Positions 23,410 to 33,169 are shown, counted from the stretch's first letter. The stretch: DNA of 35,800 nt from JBBCJR01 sp037190805 (GCA_037190805.1 JBBCJR010000037.1:1-35800); one strand, 5' to 3'. The notes: generated by a model from the letters alone, not told the origin. Numbers and translations are program-made.

Positions 23410-24316
23410 ACCCGCCGTGGTCCAGCCTTCGCTATCCTTGAAGCCCGCGCTCGATGCGATGGGTCGGGCGATCGACAGCCGGTTCGACAAGCTGCTGCCG
23501 GTTCCCGACGATCCTCGCCGGCGCCTTTATGAAGCCATGCGCCATGCCGCGATCGGTGGCGGCAAGCGGCTAAGGCCCCTGCTGGTGGTGTCGGCCTGCG
23601 ACCTGTTCCATGTCGACCGCGAACGGGCCTTAAGGGTGGCGACGGCGATCGAGTGCATCCATTGCTACAGCCTGGTTCACGACGATTTGCCGGCGATGGA
23701 CGATGATGCGTTGCGGCGCGGCAAACCCACCGTTCACATCGCCTTTGACGAGGCCACGGCGGTGCTGGCTGGTGACGCGCTTCATGCGCTCGCCTTCGAG
23801 GTGCTGGCGGACGAGGCGACCCACGAAGACCCTTTCGTGCGGATCGAGCTGGTGGCGGAACTGGCGCGGGCGAGCGGACCCTCCGGCATGGCCGGTGGCC
23901 AGATGATGGACCTGATAGCCGAGGTCGAGCCATTCGACATTCAGGCGATTACGCGCCTTCAGCAGATGAAGACCGGCGCCCTGATCGGCTTCTGCCTCGA
24001 GGCGGGCGCGATCATGGGGCGGGTGCCTCCGCAGGGACGGAGCGCGCTGCGCGGCTATGCCCGCGACCTTGGCCTTGCTTTTCAGATCACCGACGACCTG
24101 CTGGACATCGAAGGGTGCGCGGCGACGGCGGGCAAGGCGGTGGGCAAGGACGTAGCCGCCGGCAAGGCGACGTTCGCATCGTTGCTGGGCGTCGATCGTG
24201 CCCGGCAGCAGGCGGCGATGCTGATCGATCAGGCGATCGCCCACCTGCAGGGCTTTGGTCCCGAAGCGGACCTGCTGCGCGCGGTGGCGCGCTTCACTGT
24301 CGAGCGTGACCGGTGA
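23399..24316 (+). CDS. ispA: Farnesyl diphosphate synthase (short-chain polyprenyl synthase)
   Basis: The 305-residue product has the first aspartate-rich motif DDLPAMDDD and the second DDLLD, with GGKRLRPLL and HDD between conserved helices, and GKDVAAGKATF near the end. It condenses IPP with DMAPP and GPP to give farnesyl diphosphate for undecaprenol, quinone and carotenoid synthesis. The ATG at 23399 overlaps xseB by 11 bases; an open frame further upstream is antisense-free but only repeats xseB sequence in another frame. The stop overlaps the GTG of coaD. Confidence 0.95.
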   Translation: MPTEPAVVQPSLSLKPALDAMGRAIDSRFDKLLPVPDDPRRRLYEAMRHAAIGGGKRLRPLLVVSACDLFHVDRERALRVATAIECIHCYSLVHDDLPAMDDDALRRGKPTVHIAFDEATAVLAGDALHALAFEVLADEATHEDPFVRIELVAELARASGPSGMAGGQMMDLIAEVEPFDIQAITRLQQMKTGALIGFCLEAGAIMGRVPPQGRSALRGYARDLGLAFQITDDLLDIEGCAATAGKAVGKDVAAGKATFASLLGVDRARQQAAMLIDQAIAHLQGFGPEADLLRAVARFTVERDR

Positions 24317-24819
24317 AACCGCGCATCGGTGTCTATCCCGGCACGTTCGATCCGCTGACACTGGGCCATATGGACATCATCCGGCGGGGCGCGAAGCTGG
24401 TCGACCGGCTGGTGATCGGGGTGACGACCAATCCCTCCAAATCGCCCATGTTCACCATCGAGGAACGGATGGCGATCGTGCAGCGTGAAGTCGCCGATAT
24501 CGGTGACCGGATCGAGGTAGTGGCGTTCGACAGCCTGCTGATGGATTTCGCCGAAGCGCAGGGCGCGGCGATCATCATTCGCGGGCTGAGAGCCGTCGCC
24601 GACTTCGAATACGAGTATCAGATGGCGGGCATGAACCAGCAGCTGAACGACCGTATCGAGACGGTCTTCCTGATGGCGGATGTGGCGCTGCAACCGATCG
24701 CCTCGCGCCTCGTCAAGGAGATCGCCATCTACGGCGGCGCCATCAATCGTTTCGTGCCTTCGCGTGTCGAGGCGGAGGTGAGGGCCCGCATAGACGAACA
24801 CGGCCTGGCGCGGCCTTGA
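24313..24819 (+). CDS. coaD: Phosphopantetheine adenylyltransferase
   Basis: A 168-residue protein with the nucleotidyltransferase motif GTFDPLTLGH at residues 10-19 and the family segments SPMFTIEERM, IIRGLRAVADFEYEYQMAGM and SRLVKEIAIYGG. It makes dephospho-CoA from phosphopantetheine and ATP, the penultimate CoA step. The start is a GTG at 24313 in a GTGA overlap with ispA. The length is normal (about 160). Confidence 0.96.
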   Translation: MKPRIGVYPGTFDPLTLGHMDIIRRGAKLVDRLVIGVTTNPSKSPMFTIEERMAIVQREVADIGDRIEVVAFDSLLMDFAEAQGAAIIIRGLRAVADFEYEYQMAGMNQQLNDRIETVFLMADVALQPIASRLVKEIAIYGGAINRFVPSRVEAEVRARIDEHGLARP

Positions 24820-24961
24820 CGGGCCGGCAAGGGGCGATGGTGACGCCCATTGTCTGTGAAGGTGCGGTGGTCGACAACGATTCCTCTTCACGGCGGGGCG
24901 CTTCGCGGGCATGAACGTCGCCGTCCTGCGGCATTCGTCCGCAATGGCCTATTCAGGGACA

Positions 24962-24973
24962 GGACAGCTGTCC
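24962..24973. repeat. 12-bp perfect palindrome before the cyclophilin gene
   Basis: GGACAGCTGTCC is its own reverse complement and lies 36 bases before the cyclophilin ATG. It could be an operator; I see no second copy nearby. Confidence 0.25.
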
Positions 24974-25009
24974 GCCATTAGCTTGGCGGTCGCTTCGAGA
25001 GGGGTGAAT

Positions 25010-25846
25010 ATGCTGCGAATGATGGGGTTTCTTGCCGCGTTGATGTCGGCGACCGCGGTAATGGCGCAAAGCCCCGCGCCGTCCGCCGTGACGGCACCGG
25101 CTGCGGACCCTGCGAACATCGTCAATCTCGACCTGTCGACGGGCGGGCGGGTCCGCATCCTGCTGCGTCCGGACATGGCGCCGAACCATGTCGAGCGGTT
25201 CAAGACGCTGGTTCGTCGCGGATTTTATGACGGCCTGGCCTTTCACCGGGTGATCGATGGTTTCATGGCGCAGGGTGGTGATCCCAAGGGCGACGGGACC
25301 GGCGGGTCAGAGCTTCCCGACCTCCAGGCAGAGTTCAATGCCCTGCCGCATGTGCGCGGCGCGGTGTCGATGGCCCATGCCGCCGATCCGAACAGCGGCA
25401 ACAGCCAGTTCTTCATCGTCTTTTCGCCGGTCCTCAGGCTCGACCGAGAATATACGGTGTTCGGGCGGGTGATCGAGGGCATGGCCTATGTCGACGCCAT
25501 CGAACGCGGCGAACCACCGACGAATCCGTCCCGCGTCGTCAAGGCGTCGATGGCGGACCAGAATATTCCGCCGCCGGCGCCTAGTGTCGCCGGGGCGCCG
25601 GCGGCTGCTTCCGCCGCCGCCGGGGTTGCCAGCGCGGGCGCGGCGGATGCCAGCCTGGCCGCCGACGAAGCCAGCCGTGCGGCCAGTCGTGGCGATGGCG
25701 AGGCGGCCGAAGGTGCTGTCCGTGCTGCAAAGGCGGCTGCCGAAGCGGCCGTGGGCGCTGCCAATGATGCGGCCGCCGCCGCGTCCGACGCAGTCCGCGC
25801 GGCGTCCGAGGCCGAATCCGCGACCGGGAGCAGGTCTGCCAACTGA
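25010..25846 (+). CDS. Secreted cyclophilin-type peptidyl-prolyl isomerase with Ala-rich tail
   Basis: A 278-residue protein: a signal peptide (residues 1-19), a cyclophilin domain (about 37-182) with FHRVIDGFMAQGGDP (79-92) and MAHAADPNSGNSQFFIVF (121-138), then a tail. The catalytic Arg80, Gln88 and Phe134/135 are present. It should speed proline isomerisation in periplasmic proteins. Residues 190-278 are about 47% alanine with scattered Glu, Arg, Asp and Ser, likely a long helix or flexible arm not typical of the family. I chose the ATG at 25010, just after GAGAGGGG, because it gives the signal peptide. queA starts 35 bases later. Confidence 0.9.
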   Translation: MLRMMGFLAALMSATAVMAQSPAPSAVTAPAADPANIVNLDLSTGGRVRILLRPDMAPNHVERFKTLVRRGFYDGLAFHRVIDGFMAQGGDPKGDGTGGSELPDLQAEFNALPHVRGAVSMAHAADPNSGNSQFFIVFSPVLRLDREYTVFGRVIEGMAYVDAIERGEPPTNPSRVVKASMADQNIPPPAPSVAGAPAAASAAAGVASAGAADASLAADEASRAASRGDGEAAEGAVRAAKAAAEAAVGAANDAAAAASDAVRAASEAESATGSRSAN

Positions 25847-25881
25847 TGAATGGCGATCCCGGACAAACGGGCTGAAACGTC

Positions 25882-26925
25882 ATGCGTGTCGATCTGTTCG
25901 ATTTCGACCTGCCGGCCGACCGCATTGCCCTGCGTCCGGCCCGGCCGCGTGATGCGGCGCGGATGCTCGTCGCGCGTGGCGGCGGGTTGTCGGATCATGG
26001 GGTCCGCGATCTGCCCGCGATGCTGAGGCGCGGCGATGTGCTGCTGTTCAACGACACCCGCGTCATCCCCGCCCAACTGGAAGGTCGAAGAGGCGAGGCG
26101 CGGATCGGCGCGACCCTGCACAAGCGCGAAGGGCTCCGCCGCTGGTGGGCATTCGTCCGCAATGCCAAGCGCGTCCGCGACGGTGATGTCATCGATTTTG
26201 GCGAAGGGGTGACGGCGACGGCCGTCGAGCGCGGCGGGGATGGCACCATCCTCCTCGATTTCGCGGGTGAGGAGCCGGTGGAGGCGCTGCTTGAACGAGC
26301 CGGCACGATGCCGCTGCCGCCCTATATCGCTGCCAAGCGCGGGATCGATGCTGCCGACCGCGACGATTATCAGACCATGTTCGCGGCCGAAGCCGGGGCC
26401 GTGGCGGCGCCGACCGCGGCGCTGCATTTCACCCCGGCGTTGATCGCGGCGCTCGATGCGGCGGGTATCGGTCGGGAAACGCTGACCCTCCATGTCGGTG
26501 CGGGCACATTCCTGCCGGTCAAGGCCGACGATACCGACGATCATCCCATGCACGCCGAATGGGGGCGGATCGACGACGTCACCGCTGGGCGTCTGAACGC
26601 TGCACGGGCGGCCGGCGGCCGGCTGATCGCCGTCGGCACCACCAGCCTCAGGCTGGTCGAAAGCGCGGCGGACGAGGACGGCGCCATCCGGCCGTTCGAG
26701 GGGGATACGTCGATTTTCATCACCCCCGGCTACCGGTTCCGCGCCATTGACGGCCTGATCACCAATTTCCATCTGCCGCGCTCGACATTGTTCATGCTGG
26801 TTTCGGCCCTGATGGGCCGTGAGGTGATGCAGCGCGCCTATGCTCATGCCATAGAGGCAGGCTATCGCTTCTATTCCTACGGCGATGCCAGCCTGCTGCT
26901 GCCCGAGGGGTCATCGGATGCATAA
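25882..26925 (+). CDS. queA: S-adenosylmethionine:tRNA ribosyltransferase-isomerase
   Basis: The 347-residue product begins VDLFDFDLPADRIALRPA and includes DVLLFNDTRVIPAQL, HVGAGTFLPVKADD, MHAEWGRI and ITNFHLPRSTLFMLVSAL, all QueA landmarks at the usual length (about 350). It transfers the ribosyl group of SAM to preQ1 in tRNA, making epoxyqueuosine. The last eight bases overlap the start of the EF-hand gene, which in turn overlaps tgt, placing both queuosine enzymes in one unit. Confidence 0.96.
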   Translation: MRVDLFDFDLPADRIALRPARPRDAARMLVARGGGLSDHGVRDLPAMLRRGDVLLFNDTRVIPAQLEGRRGEARIGATLHKREGLRRWWAFVRNAKRVRDGDVIDFGEGVTATAVERGGDGTILLDFAGEEPVEALLERAGTMPLPPYIAAKRGIDAADRDDYQTMFAAEAGAVAAPTAALHFTPALIAALDAAGIGRETLTLHVGAGTFLPVKADDTDDHPMHAEWGRIDDVTAGRLNAARAAGGRLIAVGTTSLRLVESAADEDGAIRPFEGDTSIFITPGYRFRAIDGLITNFHLPRSTLFMLVSALMGREVMQRAYAHAIEAGYRFYSYGDASLLLPEGSSDA

Positions 26926-27439
26926 ACCCGCTTTTCTTGCCGCGCTTGGCGCTGTGCTCCTGCTGCCTGCGGCGGTTGTTCAGGGGCAGCAGCGACCGCC
27001 TGCCTCAGCCAATGGTCAATTGGACCCATGCCTTGCCGCCGCCGGGGCCATCGGCCGCTCGGCGACTCCGGTCGCGTTGCTGATGGTCGGGTTCGACAGC
27101 GACGGGGATGCCCATCTCAGCCGGGCCGAGCTTGCCGCTGGCATCGCCGACCAGTTCAAGCGTGCGGATAGCGATGGCGACGGTCAGCTGGGTCTGATCG
27201 AACTGGCATCATGGAGCCGGACGTGGCTCGGCAGCGAAAATGTGAAGCCGGGCCGGTTCGATTTCGATCGCAATGCTGATGACCGGATTTCGGCCGAGGA
27301 GTTTCAGACCGAACTGACTCGGCATTTCAACCTGTTCGACACCGACCGCGACGGCAGCGTGACGCGGGCGGAACTGTTGTCCATCGACCCCGGCAAGGCC
27401 TGCGCCTCGCCTGAGCAGGGGCGCCGTCAGCGTCGATGA
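26918..27439 (+). CDS. Secreted EF-hand calcium-binding protein
   Basis: A 173-residue protein with a signal peptide (HKPAFLAALGAVLLLPAAVV) and four EF-hand loops by position: 60-71 (DSDGDAHLSRAE), 84-95 (DSDGDGQLGLIE), 117-128 (DRNADDRISAEE, with Asp in place of the loop glycine) and 141-152 (DTDRDGSVTRAE). Each keeps the acidic ligands at 1, 3, 5 and 12. Cys38 and Cys162 could pair. It should bind calcium in the periplasm; its partner is unknown. The ATG at 26918 follows GAGGGG by seven bases. It overlaps queA by eight bases and tgt by four, so its translation is tied to queuosine genes. Confidence 0.9.
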   Translation: MHKPAFLAALGAVLLLPAAVVQGQQRPPASANGQLDPCLAAAGAIGRSATPVALLMVGFDSDGDAHLSRAELAAGIADQFKRADSDGDGQLGLIELASWSRTWLGSENVKPGRFDFDRNADDRISAEEFQTELTRHFNLFDTDRDGSVTRAELLSIDPGKACASPEQGRRQRR

Positions 27440-28572
27440 CCACGCCGCGTTTCGCCTTCACCGTGTCGGCGACCGACGGTCGCGCCCGGACCGGTGTCAT
27501 CCGCATGCGGCGCGGCGATATCCGGACGCCCGCCTTCATGCCGGTCGGCACCGCCGCCACGGTCAAGGCGATGCGTCCCGCCGAAGTGCGGGCGACGGGC
27601 GCCGACATCATCCTGGGCAACACCTATCATCTGATGCTGCGGCCGGGGGCCGAGCGGATGGACCGGCTGGGCGGCTTGCATCACTTCATGGGCTGGGACC
27701 GACCGATCCTCACCGATTCAGGCGGCTATCAGGTCATGAGCCTGGGCGACCTGACCAGGAAGAGCGAGGAGGGGGTGGCGTTCAAGAGTCACCATGACGG
27801 CAGTCGCCACATGTTGACGCCTGAGCGCTCGATGGAGGTTCAGCGGCTGCTCGGCTCGGACATCGTGATGGCGTTCGATGAATGCACCGCCTATCCCGCC
27901 ACCCGCGATACCGCTGCGGCATCCATGGAACGGTCGATGCGCTGGGCGCGCCGGTCGCGTGATAGTTTCGACAGCGGTGCCGACCACGCCGCCCGGTCGG
28001 CGCTCTTCGGGATCCAGCAGGGGGCGATGGAGGAGGATCTGCGTCGCGTTTCGGCCGACGCGCTGCTCGACATCGGATTCGATGGCTATGCTGTTGGTGG
28101 GCTTGCAGTGGGGGAAGGGCAGGCGGAGATGCTGCGCGTCCTCGATTTCGCCGTCCCCATGCTACCCGCCGACCGGCCACGCTATCTGATGGGGGTGGGA
28201 AAGCCCGACGATATCGTCGAGGCGGTGCTGCGCGGTATCGACATGTTCGATTGCGTGCTGCCGACACGGTCGGGACGGACGGGGCAGGCCTTCACCCATG
28301 ATGGGCCGATCAACATCCGTAACGCCCGCTTCGCGGAGGACGAACGGCCGCTCGACCCCGACTGCCCCCCCCCAGAGGGAACGTCATGGACGCGTGCCTA
28401 TCTCCATCATCTGGTCCGGAGCGACGAGATTCTGGGCGCCATGTTGATGACGGAGCATAATCTGCGCTTCTATCAGCAGCTTATGCAGTCGCTTCGGGAC
28501 GCGATCGCGGACGGCCGGTTGGCGACCTTCGCAGCGGCGTTTCTCGATCGATATCGGCGGCGGGGCGCCTGA
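27436..28572 (+). CDS. tgt: tRNA-guanine transglycosylase lacking two zinc cysteines
   Basis: The 378-residue product matches bacterial Tgt: LTDSGGYQVMSLG with the proton-acceptor aspartate, FGIQQGAMEEDLR, GGLAVGEGQ, and DCVLPTRSGRTGQAF with the nucleophile aspartate. It exchanges guanine for preQ1 at the wobble base of GUN-decoding tRNAs. The zinc site is altered. Zymomonas Tgt has Cys318, Cys320, Cys323 and His349; here the equivalents are Cys310, Pro312, Gly315 and His341. The change falls at TGCCCCCCCCC (28363 onward), with the frame and the spacing to WTRAYLHHL unchanged. Activity is therefore doubtful unless the site tolerates it. The ATG overlaps the EF-hand stop. Confidence 0.93.
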   Translation: MTTPRFAFTVSATDGRARTGVIRMRRGDIRTPAFMPVGTAATVKAMRPAEVRATGADIILGNTYHLMLRPGAERMDRLGGLHHFMGWDRPILTDSGGYQVMSLGDLTRKSEEGVAFKSHHDGSRHMLTPERSMEVQRLLGSDIVMAFDECTAYPATRDTAAASMERSMRWARRSRDSFDSGADHAARSALFGIQQGAMEEDLRRVSADALLDIGFDGYAVGGLAVGEGQAEMLRVLDFAVPMLPADRPRYLMGVGKPDDIVEAVLRGIDMFDCVLPTRSGRTGQAFTHDGPINIRNARFAEDERPLDPDCPPPEGTSWTRAYLHHLVRSDEILGAMLMTEHNLRFYQQLMQSLRDAIADGRLATFAAAFLDRYRRRGA

Positions 28573-28582
28573 GCCAGCTCGG

Positions 28583-29626
28583 TCAGGCGACCTTGCGGGT
28601 CGACACGATGTCCCGTTCGCTGCAGACGCGGTTACGACCGCTGGACTTGGCCTGATACAGAGCTTGGTCGGCGCGTTCGATCAAGGCTTCGATGGTGTCG
28701 TCGGAGCGCAGTTCCGACACGCCGAGCGACAGGGTGATACGGCCCACTTCGCGGTTCGACTGCTTGGCGCGCACCGTTCGGGTGGCCACGAAATCGCGGA
28801 ACTGGTCGGCGATGTCGCAGGCCGCATCCAATGCCTTGCCGGGCAGGACGACGACGAACTCCTCGCCGCCATAGCGGGCCGGAAAGCCGATGCCGTGGCA
28901 CAGGCTTTCCAGGCTCATGCCGACGAGCCGGAGCACCTCGTCGCCCAGCCTGTGTCCCCAATTGTCGTTGAAGGCCTTGAAATGATCGATATCGCAGAAG
29001 GCGAGCGACAGCGGCTTGCGATCGGCAAGCGCCCGCGCGACCTGTGCCTCGATATAGGACATAAACGCCTTACGGTTGGCGATTCCGGTCAGGGGGTCGG
29101 TTCGACTTTCCGTACGCGCGGACTCAAGGTCGCGCTTCAACGAATTGATTTCCTGTCCGGATATTGCAAGCTCCGCTTCCAGACGCGCGGTCTTTTCGAT
29201 CATGATCGAGGTGGTGCTGATCATCTTCTCGATCATCTGTCGAGGGGTGTCGATGTCGGTGGCCTCGAACGATCCCAGCGCCTTGTGATTTTGCGTCAGC
29301 TCCTGATGGTAATCCCCGGCGTTGCTGGCCGAACGGCCGACATAATCCGCCATCTTGTAAAGCTGAGCTTCGGCACCGCCGAGCAGCGAATCCAAGGCAT
29401 CGAGATCATCCTCGCAGCGCCCGTAAAGCTCGCGCCGGATATGGGCCATGGATCGGAGCGTCACCTGCCCCTTGGCCTTGCGGACGGCGTCGACCGCTTG
29501 CACCAGGTCCGGGTCAGCGCCCGTGACATAACGATACCAGAATTCAAAATTGGGCGGCGTCGGGGCAAGGCCGCCTTCGTCGAGCAAGGCGGCGATACGG
29601 GACAGAAGATCGGCGGCCTTGGTCAC
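28583..29626 (-). CDS. GGDEF-domain diguanylate cyclase
   Basis: About 347 residues. The N-terminal part is helical with a coiled-coil stretch (EKTARLEAELAISGQEINSL); the C-terminal GGDEF domain has DPLTGIANRKAF, FCDIDHFKAFND and the active-site YGGEEF. It should make cyclic-di-GMP from two GTP. The inhibitory RxxD site just before the active site is absent (HGIGFPAR instead). No membrane segment is evident, so it is likely cytosolic. I took the GTG at 29626 with GGGA nine bases upstream; a TTG at 29641 is the alternative. It converges on tgt (ten-base gap). Confidence 0.9.
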   Translation of the reverse strand: MTKAADLLSRIAALLDEGGLAPTPPNFEFWYRYVTGADPDLVQAVDAVRKAKGQVTLRSMAHIRRELYGRCEDDLDALDSLLGGAEAQLYKMADYVGRSASNAGDYHQELTQNHKALGSFEATDIDTPRQMIEKMISTTSIMIEKTARLEAELAISGQEINSLKRDLESARTESRTDPLTGIANRKAFMSYIEAQVARALADRKPLSLAFCDIDHFKAFNDNWGHRLGDEVLRLVGMSLESLCHGIGFPARYGGEEFVVVLPGKALDAACDIADQFRDFVATRTVRAKQSNREVGRITLSLGVSELRSDDTIEALIERADQALYQAKSSGRNRVCSERDIVSTRKVA

Positions 29627-29699
29627 GGATGCAAATCCCAATCTGTCGGGCGACGCGCAACGGGTCAGCCTCGTTGATCTGCTCTAGTCGCGAACGGTT

Positions 29700-29733
29700 A
29701 AAGAAAGGAAAAATCCGTTGTGGGCCGGGATTT
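29700..29733 (-). terminator. Likely terminator of the DEAD-box helicase gene
   Basis: On the minus strand AAATCC (29733-29728) pairs with GGATTT (29716-29711), followed by TTCCTTTCTTT (29710-29700). The stem is short but the U-rich tail is good, 39 bases after the helicase stop. Confidence 0.5.
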
Positions 29734-29771
29734 GCGGCTAAGCCATAACCGGCTCGCAGGATGCCGCCGGG

Positions 29772-31166
<1,395 letters not shown>

Positions 31167-31197
31167 GGCGCGCGCTTGGGTCCCGCTTGGCCGAATG

Positions 31198-31620
31198 TCA
31201 AGGACGCTCGCGTTTTTCTTTCGCTGGAACCAGCCTTTTGAAGCTGTTGATGCCGCATTCACCGCCGGATCGTGCGTGAATGGAATCACGGCGCGCGCAG
31301 ATTTCGCCGTCCGTTGTCTGCCTGAGATAAAAGCCCCGATAAAAGCCGAGACCAGGGCAAGAATCGCGTAGCGTCATCCGCCAGCGATCGCCGCCCTGCA
31401 GGACCAGATCGATGGTGTTGTTGCTGCGAATGATCGCGCCGGCAAGATTCGTTGCGTCCAAGCAACGTTTGGAACCCTTTTCCTCCCAGTCGTGAGGGGG
31501 CTTGGGTGAACGGCTGCGCAGCGGGACGCGCAGAATCACGCGCTCCTGATAGGCCATGACCGTGCTGAACGGCTCGGGCGCCAGCATCAATCCGGTCAGC
31601 ACCAGCACAATGCTATTCAT
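31198..31620 (-). CDS. Small secreted protein with four conserved-looking cysteines
   Basis: A 140-residue protein with an N-terminal hydrophobic segment (NSIVLVLTGLMLA) that may be a signal peptide or anchor. The mature part has four cysteines in the pattern KRCLD (53), SCPGL (88), ICARRD (108) and ECGI (122), with an aromatic-rich GFYRGFYL between. This spacing resembles DUF6491-like small secreted proteins of sphingomonads, but I cannot verify the family. Its role is unknown. The ATG at 31620 has no clear ribosome site; an upstream in-frame start at 31680 would bury the signal. It precedes the DEAD-box gene and diverges from the flavoprotein gene. Confidence 0.65.
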   Translation of the reverse strand: MNSIVLVLTGLMLAPEPFSTVMAYQERVILRVPLRSRSPKPPHDWEEKGSKRCLDATNLAGAIIRSNNTIDLVLQGGDRWRMTLRDSCPGLGFYRGFYLRQTTDGEICARRDSIHARSGGECGINSFKRLVPAKEKRERP

Positions 31621-31705
31621 CAAAAAATGCCAAGTCGCACGTTCCGCATTCTGCCGGCTTTGCCCATCGGGGTTGAACAATCCCTGAATTGTCCCGGATG
31701 ACGGG

Positions 31706-33169
31706 ATGACGACAAGCGGTTACAGCTATTTCATGACATTCGGGAAGCAACAAGATTTGATTGTGACGCTCGCGGACCGACTCGGGCCTGGCGGTCTGCA
31801 TAGCGCGCCTGATGACCTGGCGCCCTGGCTGACAGACTGGCGAGGGCGATATCGCGGCAACGCACTGGCGCTTGCCAGTCCGGCGACGGTAGCGGAAGTT
31901 CAGGCGGTGGTCGCTGCCGCGCGCGCTGCCCATGTCGCTATCGTGCCTCAGGGAGGAAACACCTCGATGGTCGGTGGGGCGACGCCATCGCCAGAGGGCG
32001 ATGCGGTTCTGCTGTCATTGAGGCGCATGAACCGTATCCGGACGATTTCGGCGATGGATAATGTTGCGGAAGTCGAGGCAGGGCTGGTCCTGTCCGATCT
32101 GCATGATGCCGCCGCCGCCATCGATCGTCAGTTCCCGCTGTCGCTGGCGGCAAAGGGGTCGGCGACGGTTGGGGGCCTCGTATCCACCAATGCAGGCGGT
32201 ACGCAGGTTCTGCGCTATGGCCCGATGCGGGCTCTGGTGTTGGGATTGGAAGCGGTGCTACCCGATGGCAGCCTGTTCCGGTCGCTGGCGCCGCTGCGCA
32301 AGGACAATCGCGGCTATGACCTGAAGCAGCTGTTGATCGGGGCGGAGGGGACGTTGGGCATCGTCACCGCTGCGACCCTGACCTTGGTGCCCGCGCCGGT
32401 CACGGTGGTCACGGCGTGGCTCGGCCTTGCCACCATCGATGCCGCCCTGCCACTGTTGCGCGCGCTGGAGGCGGCGACCGGCGGACAGGTGAGCAGCTTC
32501 GAGCTGGTGCCGGAGGACGGGCTGCGGCTGGTGCTGCGTCATATTCCAGGCACGCGCGCGCCCCTTGCCGATGCCTATCCGTGGCATGTCCTAGTGGAGG
32601 TCGAGAGCAGCCGCGACGATCCGGAATTGGAAAGCGCCATCGAGGCGGCGCTGGCGGCCGCGATGGAGGATGGCGGGCTTGCGGACGCGGTTCTCGCCAG
32701 GACCGAGGCCCAGCGGCAGGACCTCTGGCGTCTGCGCGAGAGCCTGTCAGAAGCGGAGCGCGTCGACGGGGCGGCCGCCAAGCACGACATCGCGGTGCCG
32801 GTTGCCGACATGCCCGATTTCATCCGCCGCACCGTGCCTCTGGTCGAGGCGCGCTTTCCCGGCGCCCGGGTTCTGGCCTTCGGTCATCTCGGGGACGGCA
32901 ATGTCCATTTCAACGTGCGGGTGCCGGAGGGTGCGATGCCAGACTGGCTGGCGGCCAACATGGCGGCGATCAACCGCTTCGTTCACGGCACCGTCACCGA
33001 TGCCGGAGGGACGCTGTCCGCCGAGCACGGCATCGGCCAGGCCAAGCGAGACGACTTCCTGGCGCTGACGGACCCCGTGCGGCTGACGGCGATGATGGCG
33101 ATCAAGCGCGCTCTGGATCCCGACGGGCTGTTCAACCCCGGCAAGCTGTTGCCCCCGGCTTGCGCTTGA
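31706..33169 (+). CDS. FAD-binding 2-hydroxyacid dehydrogenase (GlcD/D2HGDH type)
   Basis: A 487-residue flavoprotein. The FAD-binding half has VPQGGNTSMVGGATPS, LSLAAKGSATVGGLVSTNAG and GAEGTLGIVTAATLTL; the C-terminal half has FGHLGDGNVHFNV, which supplies metal and substrate ligands, and SAEHGIGQAKR. These are features of glycolate oxidase GlcD, D-lactate dehydrogenase and D-2-hydroxyglutarate dehydrogenase, which oxidise D-2-hydroxyacids to 2-oxoacids. D2HGDH is a good guess since no glcE/glcF neighbours are seen, but the substrate is open. The ATG at 31706 or 31733 may be the start. Confidence 0.88.
   Translation: MTTSGYSYFMTFGKQQDLIVTLADRLGPGGLHSAPDDLAPWLTDWRGRYRGNALALASPATVAEVQAVVAAARAAHVAIVPQGGNTSMVGGATPSPEGDAVLLSLRRMNRIRTISAMDNVAEVEAGLVLSDLHDAAAAIDRQFPLSLAAKGSATVGGLVSTNAGGTQVLRYGPMRALVLGLEAVLPDGSLFRSLAPLRKDNRGYDLKQLLIGAEGTLGIVTAATLTLVPAPVTVVTAWLGLATIDAALPLLRALEAATGGQVSSFELVPEDGLRLVLRHIPGTRAPLADAYPWHVLVEVESSRDDPELESAIEAALAAAMEDGGLADAVLARTEAQRQDLWRLRESLSEAERVDGAAAKHDIAVPVADMPDFIRRTVPLVEARFPGARVLAFGHLGDGNVHFNVRVPEGAMPDWLAANMAAINRFVHGTVTDAGGTLSAEHGIGQAKRDDFLALTDPVRLTAMMAIKRALDPDGLFNPGKLLPPACA

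Noticed and set aside
24840..24900. A possible promoter and hairpin between coaD and the cyclophilin gene
   Set aside because: TTGTCT lacks a -10 at proper spacing and the pairing is short; only the separate palindrome at 24962-24973 is worth recording.
25486..26847. A 453-codon minus-strand open frame opposite the cyclophilin and queA
   Set aside because: It is an antisense shadow; its Ala/Ser repeats mirror the cyclophilin tail.
31167..31289. A 41-residue N-terminal extension of the DEAD-box helicase
   Set aside because: It overlaps the end of the secreted-protein gene, is not part of the helicase fold, and the ATG at 31166 gives the normal family start.
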